A DNA stretch of 35,989 nucleotides from an uncultured Rikenellaceae bacterium (GTDB lineage: Bacteria > Bacteroidota > Bacteroidia > Bacteroidales > Rikenellaceae): NCBI GenBank assembly GCA_944326815.1, contig CALVFI010000013.1, positions 1-35,989 of the forward strand. Reading direction: 5' to 3'. The position numbers were made by a program, and so were the translations under genes. Of this stretch, positions 34,385-35,989 are shown piece after piece. Below the pieces are notes generated by a model. The model was not told the DNA's origin and made no database searches. It worked only from the letters and a program-made list of their open reading frames with translations. How positions within the stretch are numbered: the first letter of the stretch is position 1; every line of letters starts with the position of its first letter.

Positions 34385-35806
34385 ATGGATTTCACGAATT
34401 TCCTGCATATGAAAGAAGAGCTGTCGCTGATAGCCGTCATGGTGATTCTGCTGCTCTACGATGTATTCGGTTCGACGCGGAGCCAACGTCACTTTCAACT
34501 GATCGCCTGCATACTCTTCGGCCTACATACGATCATCAACATACTGCCCCACGAAGCCTCGGAAGCCTTCGGCGGAATGTATGTCTACAAACCGATGCTC
34601 ACTATCGTCAAAAGCATTCTGAATATCGGTACACTGATCGTATTCATGCAGGCCCACACCTGGCTCGAGAGCGAAAAGACCGTGATTCGCCGCGGCGAGT
34701 TCTATTTTCTCACGCTCTCCACGCTGCTGGGCATGTACTTCATGATGTCAGCAGGCAACTTCTTACTCTTCTTCATCGGGCTGGAAACAGCCTCCATTCC
34801 GATGGCAGCCCTGGCCGCATTCGACAAGTACAAACGCAAATCGGCCGAAGCCGGAGCGAAATACATCCTCTCTGCCGTTTTCGCATCGGCGCTGTCTCTC
34901 TACGGTATCTCGCTGATTTACGGCACGACGGGGACCCTCTACTTCGACGACGTAGCCTCCAAGGTGACAGGCAATCCGCTCCAGATTATGGCTTTCGTCT
35001 TTTTCGTGGTCGGCATGTTCTTCAAGATTTCGCTTGTACCGTTCCATCTCTGGACGGCAGATGTCTATGAAGGAGCCCCCACGAGTGTCACCTCCTATCT
35101 GTCGGTCATCTCCAAAGGGTCGGCCGTTTTCGTGCTGATGACCCTTCTGATGAAGGTATTCCCCAACATCGCCACAGAGTGGAAAGCCATTCTCTACGGC
35201 ATCACCATCGTGACGATTACCATAGCGAACCTCTTCGCCATCCGACAGAAGAATCTCAAACGATTCCTGGCCTTCTCCTCCATCTCTCAAGCCGGCTATA
35301 TCATGCTGGGCGTCATCAGTGCCAATGCACTGGGCATGACCTCGCTCGTCTACTACGTATTGGTCTACATGGCTTCAAACCTCGGGGCTTTCGGCGTCAT
35401 ATCGGTTATCGAGCAGAAAACCGGCAAGGTGATGATGGACGACTACAACGGTCTCTACAAGACGCATCCCTATCTGAGCATGGCGATGACCTTCTCACTC
35501 TTCTCGCTGGCCGGCATTCCGCCCTTTGCAGGATTCTTCAGCAAATTCTTTATTTTTGCTGCCGCAGCCAGCCAAGGATACTACCTGTTGGTATTGATTG
35601 CGTTGCTCAACACGGTCATCTCGCTCTACTACTACCTGCTGGTGGTCAAAGCGATGTTCATCAATCCGTCGGACGAACCTCTTGCTCCGTTCCGTTCGGA
35701 CAACTATACCCGCATAAGCCTTGTAGTGTGCATCGCCGGTGTACTTTTATTAGGAATCTTCAGCGTGATCTACCAACAGATCTCGCTCTTCAGTTTCGGA
35801 ATGTAG
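34385..35806 (+). CDS. nuoN: NADH-quinone oxidoreductase subunit N
   Basis: Antiporter-like proton-pumping subunit nearest the membrane-arm centre; 473 residues with about 14 helices. Landmarks are [18 protein letters not shown], where the conserved Glu is in the LE pair, [19 protein letters not shown], and [14 protein letters not shown]. It is the last nuo gene. No clear terminator follows within the window. The absence of nuoE, F and G before nuoH or elsewhere in the operon is typical of Bacteroidales. Confidence 0.96.
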   Translation: MDFTNFLHMKEELSLIAVMVILLLYDVFGSTRSQRHFQLIACILFGLHTIINILPHEASEAFGGMYVYKPMLTIVKSILNIGTLIVFMQAHTWLESEKTVIRRGEFYFLTLSTLLGMYFMMSAGNFLLFFIGLETASIPMAALAAFDKYKRKSAEAGAKYILSAVFASALSLYGISLIYGTTGTLYFDDVASKVTGNPLQIMAFVFFVVGMFFKISLVPFHLWTADVYEGAPTSVTSYLSVISKGSAVFVLMTLLMKVFPNIATEWKAILYGITIVTITIANLFAIRQKNLKRFLAFSSISQAGYIMLGVISANALGMTSLVYYVLVYMASNLGAFGVISVIEQKTGKVMMDDYNGLYKTHPYLSMAMTFSLFSLAGIPPFAGFFSKFFIFAAAASQGYYLLVLIALLNTVISLYYYLLVVKAMFINPSDEPLAPFRSDNYTRISLVVCIAGVLLLGIFSVIYQQISLFSFGM

Positions 35807-35946
35807 ACGCAGTATAAACAAACGCGCCACCACCAAAAAAAGGCCGAACCCCTCCAATTGTGGATCGTCCTTAAAAAAACAGGACAGGAGCAATAACGTA
35901 TAAAACGCACGGTAATAGTGTTTTTGCGAGATTGTTCCGGAGGTAA

Positions 35947-35989
35947 ATGAGCGGTTCAGCCGCATTAAAAGGCAAAGTTCGGAAAGAGT
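35947..35989 (+). CDS. Possible start of a further gene, cut by the window end
   Basis: An ATG follows GGAGG by three bases and opens a frame (MSGSAALKGKVRKE) that continues beyond the window. A near-consensus -7 box (TGTTTTTG, 35919-35926, one mismatch) lies upstream. Fourteen codons are too few to recognise a family. The remaining bases after nuoN (35807-35946) show only weak inverted repeats and nothing I can name. Confidence 0.2.
   Translation, partial: MSGSAALKGKVRKE

Overview
The window looks like chromosomal DNA of a Bacteroidales bacterium, most likely of the Alistipes/Rikenellaceae type. The evidence is the set of gene families, moderately high G+C coding sequence, tRNA genes without an encoded CCA, weak or absent Shine-Dalgarno sequences, and several promoters matching the Bacteroidota -7 consensus TAnnTTTG. 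The family calls include DUF5686, DUF4251, a lipoprotein-type TamA (TamL), a complex I operon without nuoE/F/G, the carboxyspermidine route to spermidine, and a cysteate synthase of the kind linked to sulfonolipids. I see no mobile elements, CRISPR arrays, prophage genes or rRNA genes; genus is an inference.

Layout. 1-1.1 kb: tRNA-Pro(CGG) and an RluA-family pseudouridine synthase, both on the minus strand. 1.26-2.45 kb: an OmpA-family outer-membrane protein closed by a strong terminator. 2.6-4.7 kb: a radical SAM protein with a C-terminal helix-hairpin-helix plus its usual DUF4130-type partner, a predicted DNA repair or modification pair of unknown chemistry. 4.7-4.9 kb: tRNA-Lys(TTT) on the minus strand with its own promoter and terminator. 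5.1-7.5 kb: a two-gene polyamine operon (carboxynorspermidine synthase and decarboxylase). 7.6-8.9 kb: cysteate synthase, whose promoter is embedded in the terminator hairpin of the polyamine operon. 9.2-14.6 kb: a complete tripartite RND efflux operon (adaptor, inner-membrane pump, TolC-like channel). 14.6-17.1 kb: a convergent DUF5686 outer-membrane protein. 17.4-24.5 kb: a giant TamB-like protein overlapping a TamL-like Omp85 lipoprotein. 24.7-25.2 kb: a DUF4251 protein. 25.4-25.8 kb: a small unrecognised membrane-anchored or exported protein. 25.9-35.8 kb: the nuoA-B-CD-H-I-J-K-L-M-N operon. The last ~180 bases hold only a possible start of a further gene.

Function as a whole: most of the region concerns the cell envelope (OmpA, RND efflux, DUF5686, TamB/TamL, and possibly sulfonolipid precursor synthesis through cysteate) and anaerobic respiration (complex I without the NADH-oxidising module, so its electron donor must be another protein). 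The polyamine operon fits spermidine synthesis from aspartate semialdehyde without S-adenosylmethionine. The parts least understood are the radical SAM/DUF4130 pair, the small protein upstream of nuoA, and the electron input to the truncated complex I.
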